Numbered from the stretch's first letter, positions 8,820-17,189 are shown. The stretch is 64,000 nucleotides of DNA from Streptomyces sp. ISL-100 (GCF_018614615.1 NZ_JAGGOK010000056.1:62001-126000), one strand, 5' to 3'. A program made the numbers and translations. The notes: generated by a model not told the origin, from the letters alone.

Positions 8820-9386
8820 GTGCAGACCTCCGCCACCCTGGACCTCGCGCACACCCGGCCCCGCCCGGTGCACTGGCTCGCCACCGCCGCCGCCATGGCC
8901 GCGGTCGTCGCCGCCGCCGGACTGCTCCAGCCCGAAGCCGCCACCGCCTCCCAGACGGCCCCGGGCGCCGGACCGGTCAAGGCCGCCGCCGCAGCCGCCC
9001 CCGATGCGTCGAGCGCGGTATACCCACTGGACTGCCACGGCGAGAAGCCGGCCGTGGTCAAGCAGGGCTCCGGCGACCTCGACGGCGACGGCCGGCCCGA
9101 GGCCGTGGCTGTCGTGCGCTGCGCATCGGGAATCGGGACCCCGCCGAGCGGCGTCTTCGTACTCACCGGGCCCGCGTCACGCGTCGTGGCGACCCTGGTG
9201 GACCCCGCGGACGGCCTGGGCATCAGCGATTTCGCCGTGAGCGCGGGCGTGGTCTCCGCGACCCTGCTCGGCTACTCGTCGCCGGACGTGCCGCGCTGCT
9301 GCCCGGACCGGCAGGAGAAGGTCAAGTGGCAGTGGAAGGGCGGCAAGTTCGCCAGAACCGTCCTGCCGGACGCGCGCAGTATGTGA
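8820..9386 (+). CDS. Secreted protein with Ca-binding-like DxDGDG motif, function unknown
   Basis: A 188-aa protein with an N-terminal signal or anchor segment (about residues 15-40, rich in Ala/Val/Leu). A DLDGDGRPE motif of the FG-GAP/VCBS calcium-loop type follows near residue 80. Later Cys residues (CRCC-like spacing, LDC, RCAS, PRCCP) suggest disulfides in an extracytoplasmic domain. GTG 8820 has AGGAG about 9 nt upstream; longer in-frame extensions to 8766 lack one. The stop lies 4 bp from the convergent ferredoxin gene. I do not recognise a named family and give no enzymatic role. Confidence 0.75.
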   Translation: MQTSATLDLAHTRPRPVHWLATAAAMAAVVAAAGLLQPEAATASQTAPGAGPVKAAAAAAPDASSAVYPLDCHGEKPAVVKQGSGDLDGDGRPEAVAVVRCASGIGTPPSGVFVLTGPASRVVATLVDPADGLGISDFAVSAGVVSATLLGYSSPDVPRCCPDRQEKVKWQWKGGKFARTVLPDARSM

Positions 9387-9390
9387 TCCG

Positions 9391-9711
9391 TCACTCCGCG
9401 TCGGGGCCGTAGACCTCGACCCTGTCCGAAACGCGGCGTACGTGGATGCAGTCGCCCGGGCACTCCTTCGCCGAGTCGACGACGTCCCTCAGAAGCGTCA
9501 GGGGCACGGGCGTTGTGGCGCCGGGGCTCTGCAGCAGTTCGTCGCCGGAGCTCTTCACGTACGCCAGGCCGTCGATGTCGAGCTCGAAGACCTCGGGGGC
9601 GTACTGGACGCAGATGCCGTCGCCTGTGCAGAGATCCTGGTCGATCCACACCTCGAGCGGGTCACCGGTCTGTGCGCCGTCGTCGGTGGGAGCCTTCTGC
9701 TGCACGGTCAT
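9391..9711 (-). CDS. Small ferredoxin (3Fe-4S/4Fe-4S type)
   Basis: A 106-aa soluble electron carrier. Cysteines occur in LCTGDGIC (C-x5-C) followed by the usual Ala-Pro-(x)2-Phe, and in ECPGDC near the C-terminus. The C-x5-C...C-P arrangement is typical of Streptomyces 3Fe-4S ferredoxins, with an Asp inside the first loop and one additional Cys in CPGDC. ATG 9711 is preceded by CAGGAG at an unusually short spacing (about 2 nt). The gene is divergent from arc across a 241-bp region. No redox partner is adjacent (the P450 is 20 kb away), so its client is unknown. Confidence 0.88.
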   Translation of the reverse strand: MTVQQKAPTDDGAQTGDPLEVWIDQDLCTGDGICVQYAPEVFELDIDGLAYVKSSGDELLQSPGATTPVPLTLLRDVVDSAKECPGDCIHVRRVSDRVEVYGPDAE

Positions 9712-9731
9712 ATCTCCTGCCGTTTCCTGCG

Positions 9732-9789
9732 CGGTTGTAGCAATTGAAGCCAGCCCTGACGGGTGTTGACCACTTCGACGATACAACCG
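9732..9789. promoter_or_regulatory. Widely spaced inverted repeat between ferredoxin and arc
   Basis: CGGTTGTA (9732-9739) and TACAACCG (9782-9789) form a perfect 8-bp inverted repeat 42 nt apart, upstream of the ferredoxin start. They could be two half-sites of an operator. A TTGACC hexamer (9766) lies between them. Function is inferred from position only. Confidence 0.3.
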
Positions 9790-9908
9790 GCCGCTTTGCC
9801 ATGTTGATGGGTGGGTATTCCCCTGGTGTGAGCGAGTACGCAAGGGTGAAGATCGGACACACCCCGCAGTCTTTGTGATCTAGGGGTTTCAACCAGCACC
9901 CGCCCAGG

Positions 9909-9914
9909 TAGGGT
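9909..9914 (+). promoter_or_regulatory. Putative -10 box of arc
   Basis: TAGGGT lies 38 nt before the arc GTG and would give a roughly 30-nt leader that contains the very strong Shine-Dalgarno. No clear -35 hexamer was found. Confidence 0.35.
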
Positions 9915-9952
9915 CAGGAAGCGTCCAGCTCCCCTTGGAGGAGGTGAGGACC

Positions 9953-11719
9953 GTGGCAGCCCACGACGACGACATCAACCGCGGCATCCGGCCCGGGCGA
10001 GGGTCTGAGGACCCCGCCGGCCAGGTTGCCTATCTCGAGCAGGAAATCGCCGTCCTGCGCCGCAAGCTCGCCGACTCTCCGCGTCATACGAGGATTCTCG
10101 AAGAGCGGATCGTCGAGCTGCAGACCAACTTGGCCGGCGTGTCCGCACAGAACGAGCGGCTCGCCAATACGCTCCGTGAGGCCCGCGACCAGATCGTGGC
10201 CCTCAAGGAAGAAGTCGACCGGCTCGCGCAGCCGCCGGCCGGCTTCGGTGTCTTCCTCATGGCGAACGAGGACGGCACGGCCGACATCTTCACCGGTGGC
10301 CGCAAGCTACGGGTGAACGTCAGCCCCAGCGTGGAGCTCGAAGAGCTCCGGCGTGGCCAGGAAGTCATGCTCAACGAGGCCCTCAATGTGGTCGAGGCCA
10401 TGGAGTACGAGCGCGCCGGGGAAATCGTCACCCTCAAGGAAATCCTCGAGGACGGCGAGCGCGCCCTGGTGGTCGGGCACACCGACGAGGAACGGGTGGT
10501 GCGGCTCGCCGAGCCGCTACTGGACGTGATCATCCGCTCCGGCGACGCCCTGCTGCTGGAACCCAGGTCCGGTTACGTCTACGAAGTCATCCCGAAGAGC
10601 GAGGTCGAGGAGCTCGTCCTCGAAGAGGTCCCGGACGTCGACTACTCCAAGATCGGCGGCCTGGGCAACCAGATCGAGCTGATCCGCGACGCGGTCGAGC
10701 TTCCGTACCTCTACCCCGACCTCTTCAAGGAGCACGAACTGCGGCCCCCGAAGGGCATCCTGCTCTACGGTCCGCCCGGCTGCGGCAAGACGCTGATCGC
10801 GAAAGCCGTCGCCAACTCCCTTGCCAAGAAGGTCGCCGAGGCGACCGGCAAGCCCGCGGGGAAGAGCTACTTCCTCAACATCAAGGGCCCCGAGCTCCTC
10901 AACAAGTACGTCGGTGAGACCGAGCGGCACATCCGCCTCGTCTTCCAGCGTGCCCGGGAGAAGGCGAGCGAGGGCACCCCTGTCATCGTCTTCTTCGACG
11001 AGATGGAGTCGCTCTTCCGCACCCGTGGCTCCGGTGTCAGCTCGGACGTGGAGAACACCATCGTTCCGCAGCTGCTCGCCGAGATCGACGGCGTGGAGGG
11101 CCTGGAGAACGTCATCGTCATCGGCGCCTCCAACCGTGAGGACATGATCGACCCGGCGATCCTGCGGCCGGGCCGGCTCGACGTCAAGATCAAGATCGAG
11201 CGTCCGGACGCCGAGGCGGCGAAGGACATCTTCGCGAAGTACCTCAGGTCCACCCTGCCGCTGCACTCGGACGACCTGGCCGAGCACACCGGCTCCAGGG
11301 AAGCCGCGGTTCACGGCATGATCCAGTCGGTCGTCGAGCAGATGTACGCGGAATCCGAGGAAAATCGCTTCCTCGAGGTCACGTACGCGAACGGCGACAA
11401 GGAAGTCCTGTACTTCAAGGACTTCAATTCCGGCGCGATGATCCAGAACATCGTCGACCGGGCCAAGAAGATGGCCATCAAGGCCTTCCTCGACCAGAAC
11501 CAGAAGGGCCTTCGGGTCTCCCACCTCCTCCAGGCTTGCGTGGACGAGTTCAAGGAGAACGAGGACCTGCCGAACACTACGAACCCGGACGACTGGGCCC
11601 GTATCTCCGGAAAGAAGGGCGAGCGGATTGTATTCATCCGCACGCTCGTCACTGGAAAGCAGGGCGCGGACACCGGACGCTCCATCGACACGGTGGCAAA
11701 TACCGGTCAGTACCTGTAG
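9953..11719 (+). CDS. arc: Proteasome-associated AAA+ ATPase ARC/Mpa
   Basis: The 588-aa ring unfoldase that recognises pupylated proteins and threads them into the 20S proteasome. An N-terminal coiled coil (about 20-80) binds Pup, and OB-type domains follow. The AAA module has Walker A GPPGCGKT (273-280) and Walker B FFDEMES (Asp349/Glu350). The C-terminus ends GQYL, the penultimate-Tyr tail that docks on the proteasome in this family. GTG 9953 is chosen because a 9-nt perfect Shine-Dalgarno (AGGAGGTGA, 9939-9947) lies 5 nt upstream; the TTG at 9935 would put that site inside the gene. It heads the dop-pup-prcBA locus and has its own terminator. Confidence 0.97.
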   Translation: MAAHDDDINRGIRPGRGSEDPAGQVAYLEQEIAVLRRKLADSPRHTRILEERIVELQTNLAGVSAQNERLANTLREARDQIVALKEEVDRLAQPPAGFGVFLMANEDGTADIFTGGRKLRVNVSPSVELEELRRGQEVMLNEALNVVEAMEYERAGEIVTLKEILEDGERALVVGHTDEERVVRLAEPLLDVIIRSGDALLLEPRSGYVYEVIPKSEVEELVLEEVPDVDYSKIGGLGNQIELIRDAVELPYLYPDLFKEHELRPPKGILLYGPPGCGKTLIAKAVANSLAKKVAEATGKPAGKSYFLNIKGPELLNKYVGETERHIRLVFQRAREKASEGTPVIVFFDEMESLFRTRGSGVSSDVENTIVPQLLAEIDGVEGLENVIVIGASNREDMIDPAILRPGRLDVKIKIERPDAEAAKDIFAKYLRSTLPLHSDDLAEHTGSREAAVHGMIQSVVEQMYAESEENRFLEVTYANGDKEVLYFKDFNSGAMIQNIVDRAKKMAIKAFLDQNQKGLRVSHLLQACVDEFKENEDLPNTTNPDDWARISGKKGERIVFIRTLVTGKQGADTGRSIDTVANTGQYL

Positions 11720-11726
11720 ATCGCAG

Positions 11727-11764
11727 ACCGGCTGCGGGTACCCGCTCGGGTATCCGCAGCCGGT
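11727..11764. terminator. Intrinsic terminator after arc
   Basis: A 17-bp stem (11727-11743 with 11748-11764, one G-U pair) and a GCTC loop are followed by TGTTTT. It separates arc from dop-pup. Confidence 0.9.
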
Positions 11765-11847
11765 TGTTTTCTCGCCACTACGGGCCGCCACACCGACCAC
11801 ACCAGAGCAATGACGCAATTGATCTCCCCACCAGCGCAAAGGCGTTC

Positions 11848-11853
11848 TAGGCT
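11848..11853 (+). promoter_or_regulatory. Putative -10 box of dop
   Basis: TAGGCT lies 112 nt before the dop ATG, just after the arc terminator. It fits a separate promoter for dop. No good -35 hexamer is visible. Confidence 0.35.
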
Positions 11854-11964
11854 GGCTCTTCGGTACCGCCGAGTCGCGCAGTGCGGGCACCGCACACGCA
11901 CCGGAGAACCAGCGGTACTTGAGTGCCGCCCCCGTCCGGGGGCGACGCGGGCAAGGAGGGCCGC

Positions 11965-13476
11965 ATGACCGTACGGCGAGTAATGGGCATCGAGACGGAG
12001 TACGGGATCTCCGTCCCCGGCCACCCGAACGCCAATGCCATGCTCACCTCGTCCCAGATCGTCAACGCCTACGCGGCGGCGATGCACCGGGCGCGACGCG
12101 CCCGCTGGGACTTCGAGGAGGAGAACCCGCTGCGGGACGCGCGAGGCTTCGACCTCGCCCGGGAGGCCGCCGACAACAGCCAGCTCACCGACGAGGACAT
12201 CGGCCTCGCCAATGTCATCCTCACCAATGGCGCGCGGCTGTACGTCGACCACGCGCACCCCGAGTACAGCTCCCCGGAGGTGACCAACCCGCTGGACGCG
12301 GTGCTCTGGGACAAGGCCGGCGAGCGGATCATGGCGGAGGCCGCGGAGCGCGCCGCCCAGCTGCCTGGCGCCCAGCCGATCCACCTCTACAAAAACAACA
12401 CCGACAACAAGGGCGCGTCCTACGGCACGCACGAGAACTACCTGATGAAGCGGGAGACCCCCTTCTCGGACATCGTGCGCCACCTGACGCCGTTCTTCGT
12501 GTCCCGGCAGGTCGTCACGGGCGCCGGCCGGGTGGGCATCGGCCAGGACGGCCACGAGCACGGCTTCCAGATCAGCCAGCGGGCCGACTATTTCGAGGTC
12601 GAGGTAGGCCTGGAAACGACCCTCAAGCGCCCCATCATCAACACCCGCGACGAGCCGCACTCCGACGCCGAGAAGTACCGCAGGCTGCACGTCATCATCG
12701 GCGACGCGAACCTCTCCGAAATCTCGACGTACCTGAAACTGGGTACGACGTCCCTGGTGCTCTCGATGATCGAGGACGGCTTCATCAATGTCGACCTCGC
12801 GATCGACCAGCCGGTGCGCACCCTGCACCAGGTCTCGCACGACCCGACGCTGCAGCGGCTGATCACGCTGCGCAGCGGCCGGACACTCACCGCTGTCCAG
12901 CTTCAGATGGAGTACTTCGAGCTGGCGCGCAAGTACGTCGAGGAGCGGTTCGGCGTCGACGCGGACGACCAGACCAAGGATGTCCTGGGGCGCTGGGAGG
13001 ACGTGCTGAACCGGCTGGAGAACGACCCGATGAGCCTGTCGGGCGAGCTGGACTGGATCGCCAAGCGGGAGCTCCTGGAGGGCTACCGCAGGCGCGACAG
13101 CCTCGACTGGGACGCCCCCAGGCTCCACCTGGTGGACCTGCAGTACGCCGACGTACGCCCCGAGAAGGGCCTGTACAACCGTCTGGCGGCCCGCGGGAAG
13201 ATGAAGCGGCTCCTGGACGAGGGCGGGGTGCAGCGGGCCGAGACGAAGCCTCCTGAGGACACCAGGGCGTACTTCCGCGGCCGCTGCCTGGAGCAGTACG
13301 CGGACGACGTCGCGGCGGCCTCCTGGGACTCGGTGATCTTCGATCTGCCGGGCCGGGATTCGCTCCAGCGCGTCCCCACCCTGGAACCGTTGCGCGGTAC
13401 ACGTAATCACGTCAAGGAACTCCTCGACCGGTGCAGGACGGCGGAAGACCTGGTCCGGGTGCTCTCCGGCGGCTGA
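11965..13476 (+). CDS. dop: Pup deamidase/depupylase
   Basis: The 503-aa Dop enzyme converts the C-terminal Gln of Pup to Glu and also removes Pup from substrates. It belongs to the carboxylate-amine ligase (glutamine-synthetase-like) fold shared with PafA. The nucleotide/metal signature GIETEYG is at the N-terminus, and YVDHAHPEYSSPE carries the catalytic Asp. The extra segment of about 40 residues between them, absent from PafA at 18.5 kb, corresponds to the Dop loop. ATG 11965 follows AAGGAGGG by 4 nt. It is co-directional with pup 125 bp downstream. Pup in this strain ends in Gln, so Dop deamidation is needed. Confidence 0.97.
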   Translation: MTVRRVMGIETEYGISVPGHPNANAMLTSSQIVNAYAAAMHRARRARWDFEEENPLRDARGFDLAREAADNSQLTDEDIGLANVILTNGARLYVDHAHPEYSSPEVTNPLDAVLWDKAGERIMAEAAERAAQLPGAQPIHLYKNNTDNKGASYGTHENYLMKRETPFSDIVRHLTPFFVSRQVVTGAGRVGIGQDGHEHGFQISQRADYFEVEVGLETTLKRPIINTRDEPHSDAEKYRRLHVIIGDANLSEISTYLKLGTTSLVLSMIEDGFINVDLAIDQPVRTLHQVSHDPTLQRLITLRSGRTLTAVQLQMEYFELARKYVEERFGVDADDQTKDVLGRWEDVLNRLENDPMSLSGELDWIAKRELLEGYRRRDSLDWDAPRLHLVDLQYADVRPEKGLYNRLAARGKMKRLLDEGGVQRAETKPPEDTRAYFRGRCLEQYADDVAAASWDSVIFDLPGRDSLQRVPTLEPLRGTRNHVKELLDRCRTAEDLVRVLSGG

Positions 13477-13539
13477 AAGGGGCGGCGGGTGGGAATCATC
13501 GAGGTGGTCCCCACGCGTTGTGAAAGTACGGCGCGGATG

Positions 13540-13563
13540 TCAGACCCCGCTTGTAGGGTCTGA
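13540..13563. promoter_or_regulatory. Inverted repeat overlapping the putative pup -10 box
   Basis: TCAGACCC (13540-13547) and GGGTCTGA (13556-13563) form a perfect 8-bp inverted repeat with an 8-nt centre. The hexamer TAGGGT (13554-13559) sits on its right half. That geometry suits a repressor site on a pup promoter; a weak hairpin without a T-tract is the alternative. Confidence 0.4.
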
Positions 13564-13601
13564 TCAAGGACATCGAACCGAGCGAGCGGGGTGAGGTAGA
13601 G

Positions 13602-13820
13602 ATGGCGACCAAGGACAGCGACGGCGGACAGCAGAAGGCGACACGTTCCACCGAGGAGGTCGAGGAGACCGCGCAGGACGCGCAGGCTTCCGAGGACCTC
13701 AAGGAGCGGCAGGAAAAGCTCTCGGACGACGTGGATTCCGTACTCGACGAAATCGACGACGTCTTGGAAGAAAATGCCGAGGACTTTGTTCGGAGTTTTG
13801 TGCAAAAGGGTGGTCAGTGA
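13602..13820 (+). CDS. pup: Prokaryotic ubiquitin-like protein Pup
   Basis: A 72-aa intrinsically disordered modifier, rich in Glu/Asp/Gln, with a predicted helix around residues 38-60 that binds the Arc coiled coil. It ends in GGQ, so the terminal Gln must be deamidated by Dop before PafA joins it to substrate lysines. The length and the SVLDEIDDVLEENAEDFV core match the family exactly. The stop codon is 3 nt from the next ATG, so it is cotranscribed with the HNH gene and the proteasome subunits. Confidence 0.98.
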   Translation: MATKDSDGGQQKATRSTEEVEETAQDAQASEDLKERQEKLSDDVDSVLDEIDDVLEENAEDFVRSFVQKGGQ

Positions 13821-13823
13821 CAA

Positions 13824-14417
13824 ATGCCCGAATTGCTCGCCGAGAAGGGCTGCTCGACTTGTCGGCGAGTGCTGCCGGTCAGTGCATTCGCGGCTAACGG
13901 ATCGAGGCCCGACGGTCTACAGGCCGTCTGCCGTGAATGCGCTGCCGAGTATTACAGGCGTCGACAAGCAACCCTTGGTAAGGCTGTCCGTGTGAAGGTG
14001 GATGTCCCCGACGGCCACAAGCACTGCCGGCAGTGCGGTCAGGTGAAGCCGCACAGCGAGTGGCATCGGAACTCGACCGCTTCTGATGGGCTGTCGACAC
14101 GCTGCAAAGCATGCAGGGCTATTCAGGGGCGAGCGGGCCATCTGAAGCGTCAGTACGGCTTGACGGAAGCTGAACGCGACGAAATGATCTCCGCGCAAAT
14201 GGGGATCTGCTCGATCTGTCTGGCTGCTCCCGCAGTACATGTGGATCACTGCCATGAGACGGGTAGGGTCCGTGGCGTACTGTGCTTCAACTGCAATTCG
14301 GCCATCGGCAAGTTGGGGGACGATCCCGACACCTTGCGTCGGGCCGTCGCATACCTGGAGGGAAACGCGTGGAAGCCAACACTCGTAGCACCGGGCGTCT
14401 ACCAGCTGCCTTCCTGA
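13824..14417 (+). CDS. Endonuclease VII-type HNH nuclease embedded in the Pup-proteasome operon
   Basis: A 197-aa protein. Two N-terminal zinc-knuckle-like repeats (CSTC...CREC at about 10-38 and CRQC...CKAC at about 69-97) precede a C-terminal recombination-endonuclease-VII/HNH domain (about 125-185). That domain has CSIC, the DHCHETG catalytic segment (first His of the HNH triad), then CFNCNSAIG with the conserved Asn. Such enzymes cut branched or nicked DNA using zinc plus a catalytic metal. It lies 3 nt after pup and overlaps prcB by 49 nt. Codons are less GC-biased than in the neighbours (GTA, CAA, TCT and GCT are frequent), suggesting later acquisition. I recall an equivalent unknown gene at this place in S. 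coelicolor. Its role in proteolysis is unknown. Confidence 0.85.
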   Translation: MPELLAEKGCSTCRRVLPVSAFAANGSRPDGLQAVCRECAAEYYRRRQATLGKAVRVKVDVPDGHKHCRQCGQVKPHSEWHRNSTASDGLSTRCKACRAIQGRAGHLKRQYGLTEAERDEMISAQMGICSICLAAPAVHVDHCHETGRVRGVLCFNCNSAIGKLGDDPDTLRRAVAYLEGNAWKPTLVAPGVYQLPS

Positions 14418-15214
14418 CGCCGGGCTCGTCGTCGTTCATGGACTTTCTGGGCGATCATGCGCCCGACATGCTGCCGGGACGGCGCGTCCTGCCGCCCATG
14501 AAGGGCGTCATAGAGGCTCCGCACGGCACGACGATCGTCGCCGCCGCGTTTCCCGGCGGCGTGGTGCTCGCCGGTGACCGGCGGGCCACCATGGGCAACA
14601 TGATCGCCCAGCGCGACATCGAGAAGGTCTTCCCCGCCGACGAGTACTCGGCGGTGGGCATCGCCGGCACCGCCGGTCTGGCGGTCGAGATGGTCAGGCT
14701 CTTCCAGCTGGAGCTCGAACACTTCGAGAAGGTGGAAGGCGCCCAGCTCTCCCTGGAGGGCAAGGCGAACCGGCTCTCCACCATGATCCGCAGCAACCTC
14801 GGCATGGCCATGCAGGGCCTGGCCGTCGTCCCGCTCTTCGCGGGCTGGGACGTCGACCGGGAGAAGGGCCGCATCTTCTCGTACGACGTGACGGGCGGCC
14901 GCTCCGAGGAGCACGGATTCGCGGCGACGGGATCCGGGTCCATCTTCGCCCGCGGGTCGATGAAGAAGCTCTACCGCGACGATCTGACGGAGCAGCAGGC
15001 GACCACGCTGGTGGTCCAGGCGCTGTACGACGCAGCCGACGACGACTCGGCGACCGGCGGCCCGGACGTGGCCCGCCGTATCTATCCGATCGTCACCGTG
15101 ATCACCGAAGAGGGCTTCCGGCGGCTCACCGAGGCGGAGTCCTCCGAGCTGGCCCGCTCGATCCTCGAGCGGCGGCTGGAGCAGCCCGACGGTCCCCGGG
15201 CCGCGCTTCTCTGA
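14369..15214 (+). CDS. prcB: 20S proteasome beta subunit
   Basis: The 281-aa catalytic beta subunit. A propeptide of 53 residues is followed by Gly-Thr-Thr, so autoprocessing would expose Thr54 as the N-terminal nucleophile (APHG/TTIVA). The conserved GDRRATMG stretch carries the active-site Asp and Arg, and a Lys lies in DIEKVF. GTG 14369 is preceded by GGAGG at good spacing and gives the propeptide length expected for actinobacteria. The start lies inside the HNH gene (49-nt overlap), implying translational coupling. It assembles with PrcA into the 28-subunit barrel. Confidence 0.97.
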   Translation: MEANTRSTGRLPAAFLTPGSSSFMDFLGDHAPDMLPGRRVLPPMKGVIEAPHGTTIVAAAFPGGVVLAGDRRATMGNMIAQRDIEKVFPADEYSAVGIAGTAGLAVEMVRLFQLELEHFEKVEGAQLSLEGKANRLSTMIRSNLGMAMQGLAVVPLFAGWDVDREKGRIFSYDVTGGRSEEHGFAATGSGSIFARGSMKKLYRDDLTEQQATTLVVQALYDAADDDSATGGPDVARRIYPIVTVITEEGFRRLTEAESSELARSILERRLEQPDGPRAALL

Positions 15215-15267
15215 CGGCTCCTGTCCTTGGAATCAACGTGATAACGACAGAAAGGGACGGATAGCCG

Positions 15268-16017
15268 GTGTCGACGCCGTTCTATGTCTCACCCCAGCAG
15301 GCCATGGCCGACCGGGCGGAATACGCCCGGAAGGGCATCGCCCGCGGTCGCAGCCTTGTCGTGCTGCAGTACGCCGACGGCATCGTATTCGTCGGCGAGA
15401 ACCCGTCCCGCGCACTGCACAAGTTCAGCGAGATCTACGACCGGATCGGCTTCGCCGCCGCCGGCAAGTACAACGAGTACGAGAACCTGCGGATCGGCGG
15501 CGTCCGGTACGCCGATCTGCGCGGATACACCTACGACCGTGAAGATGTGACGGCCCGTGGCCTCGCCAACGTCTACGCGCAGACGCTGGGCACGATCTTC
15601 TCCAGCAACGCGGAGAAGCCCTACGAGGTGGAGCTGGTCGTCGCCGAGGTCGGGGCCCGCCCCGAGGGTGATCAGATTTACCGGTTGCCTCATGACGGTT
15701 CGATCGTGGACGAGCACGGCTCGGTCGCGGTCGGCGGCAACGCCGAGCAGATCAGCAGCTTCCTTGACCAGCGCCACCGCGACGGGATGACGCTCGCGGA
15801 GGCGCTCAAGCTCGCCGTGCAGGCGCTCTCGCGGGACACCAACGGCAGCGAGCGGGAGATCCCCGCCGAGCGGCTCGAGGTGGCGGTCCTGGACCGTACG
15901 CGCCCGCAGGAGCGCAAGTTCAAGCGCATCGTCGGCCGTCAGCTGTCGCGTCTGCTGGAGGCGGACGGTGACGCGGCCGCGCCCACCAACACTCCTTCGG
16001 ACACCGAGGAGTCGTAG
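15268..16017 (+). CDS. prcA: 20S proteasome alpha subunit
   Basis: The 249-aa structural alpha subunit that forms the gated outer rings of the proteasome and docks the Arc C-terminal tails. The N-terminus MSTPFYVSPQQ (gate residues) and the GRSLVVLQYADGIVFVGEN core match actinobacterial PrcA, and there is no propeptide. The acidic, Pro/Thr-rich tail (about 235-249) is disordered. GTG 15268 follows AAAGGGA. The gene closes the dop-pup-HNH-prcB-prcA run and is followed by a hairpin terminator. Confidence 0.97.
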   Translation: MSTPFYVSPQQAMADRAEYARKGIARGRSLVVLQYADGIVFVGENPSRALHKFSEIYDRIGFAAAGKYNEYENLRIGGVRYADLRGYTYDREDVTARGLANVYAQTLGTIFSSNAEKPYEVELVVAEVGARPEGDQIYRLPHDGSIVDEHGSVAVGGNAEQISSFLDQRHRDGMTLAEALKLAVQALSRDTNGSEREIPAERLEVAVLDRTRPQERKFKRIVGRQLSRLLEADGDAAAPTNTPSDTEES

Positions 16018-16037
16018 CTCCGGCCCTGTGTCGGCCT

Positions 16038-16068
16038 GTGCCCCGGACCGCTCAGCGGCCCGGGGCAC
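16038..16068. terminator. Terminator between prcA and the convergent LacI gene
   Basis: A 9-bp stem (16038-16046 with 16060-16068) encloses a second small stem in its 13-nt loop. It sits between convergent stops, so it can serve both genes. Confidence 0.75.
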
Positions 16069-16086
16069 CGTCGCGTCGGGAACCGG

Positions 16087-17187
16087 TCAGACGCGGGCGG
16101 TGGAGCCGCGCACCATCAGTTCCACCGGGAGGTCGCCGCCCTCGGGCCGCCGGCCGTCGAGGACGGCCAGCAGCGCCGCCATGCCGCGCTCTCCGACCTG
16201 CTCGGCGGGCAGCCGCACGGTGGTGAGTTCGGGCTCCACGGCAGTCGCCAGGGCCAGGTCGTCGAAGCCGGTGACCGAGACGTCCTCGGGCACCCGCAGC
16301 CCGAGGCGCCGCACCGCCTTGCAGGCGCCCGCCGCCAGGATGTCGTCGTCACAGACGAGCGCGGTGGGCCGTGGGCCGGGCCCGGTCAGCGCCAGCTCCG
16401 CGGCCTGCCTGGCGCCGTGTACGTCCAGGGGCGCCGGCACGGTGCGTACGACGGCGTCGGGGGCCCGGCGTAGCGAGTCGTGGAGCGCCGCGGCGCGTAC
16501 GTCGAAGGTCCAGGAGTCCACGGCCGACGCGAGATGAACGAACCGGCGGTGGCCGAGGGCGAGCAGATGCTCCGTCACCAGGCGCATTCCGTCGGCGATG
16601 TCGAGGTTCACGTGCGCGGCGGCGCCCGAGTCGTCCGGGTCGCTGTCGAGCATCACGAGCGGAAGCCCCGCGCCGCGGATCGCGCCCAGCGCCTCGGCGG
16701 CCATCGAGGACGCGATGACGCCGTCGAGGGCGGCCTGCGCCGACGCGAACGGGTCCCTGGCGGGCTGGGTGCCCTCGGGGGAGGGGTAGAGGACGACGCC
16801 GAAATCGTGCTCGGCGGCGGTGCGGGCGGCGCCCGCGTAGACCCGGGCGAAGAATTCGTTGGTCAGCGCGGGCACGACGAGCAGCGCGGTCCTGGTCCGG
16901 CCGAGCCGGAGGTTCCGGGCGGCGAGATTGGGGCGGTACCCGAGCTCCCGCGCGGCCCCCCGCACGAGATCCGCGGTGCGCTCCGACACACGCCCGCGCC
17001 ATTTGTCGCCCAGCACCAGCGACACGGTCGCCTGCGAGACGCCGGCGGCGCGGGCCACGTCCCTGCTGGTCGGCGGCGCGGCGGGCGCGCCGGCAGCGGC
17101 GGTGTCGTGGGTGTCGTCCCGGCTGGTCACTCGTGCCTCCGCAGCAACGGTTTTCTCGCCGCGAGGTGGACCCGCGGACTGGCTCAT
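16087..17187 (-). CDS. LacI/GalR-family transcriptional regulator
   Basis: A 366-aa repressor. The LacI HTH (about residues 40-90) has TSRDVARAAGVSQATVSLVL and the hinge-helix region YRPNLAARNLRLG. The C-terminal periplasmic-binding-like sensor domain (about 100-366) ends in the usual GFDDLALA...PELTTVRLP...MAALL blocks. It is divergent from an MFS transporter gene 65 bp away, with TACGTA-based repeats between them. It probably represses the transporter and itself in response to a small ligand, possibly a sugar. It interrupts the proteasome locus between prcA and pafA. Confidence 0.92.
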   Translation of the reverse strand: MSQSAGPPRGEKTVAAEARVTSRDDTHDTAAAGAPAAPPTSRDVARAAGVSQATVSLVLGDKWRGRVSERTADLVRGAARELGYRPNLAARNLRLGRTRTALLVVPALTNEFFARVYAGAARTAAEHDFGVVLYPSPEGTQPARDPFASAQAALDGVIASSMAAEALGAIRGAGLPLVMLDSDPDDSGAAAHVNLDIADGMRLVTEHLLALGHRRFVHLASAVDSWTFDVRAAALHDSLRRAPDAVVRTVPAPLDVHGARQAAELALTGPGPRPTALVCDDDILAAGACKAVRRLGLRVPEDVSVTGFDDLALATAVEPELTTVRLPAEQVGERGMAALLAVLDGRRPEGGDLPVELMVRGSTARV

Positions 17188-17189
17188 GG

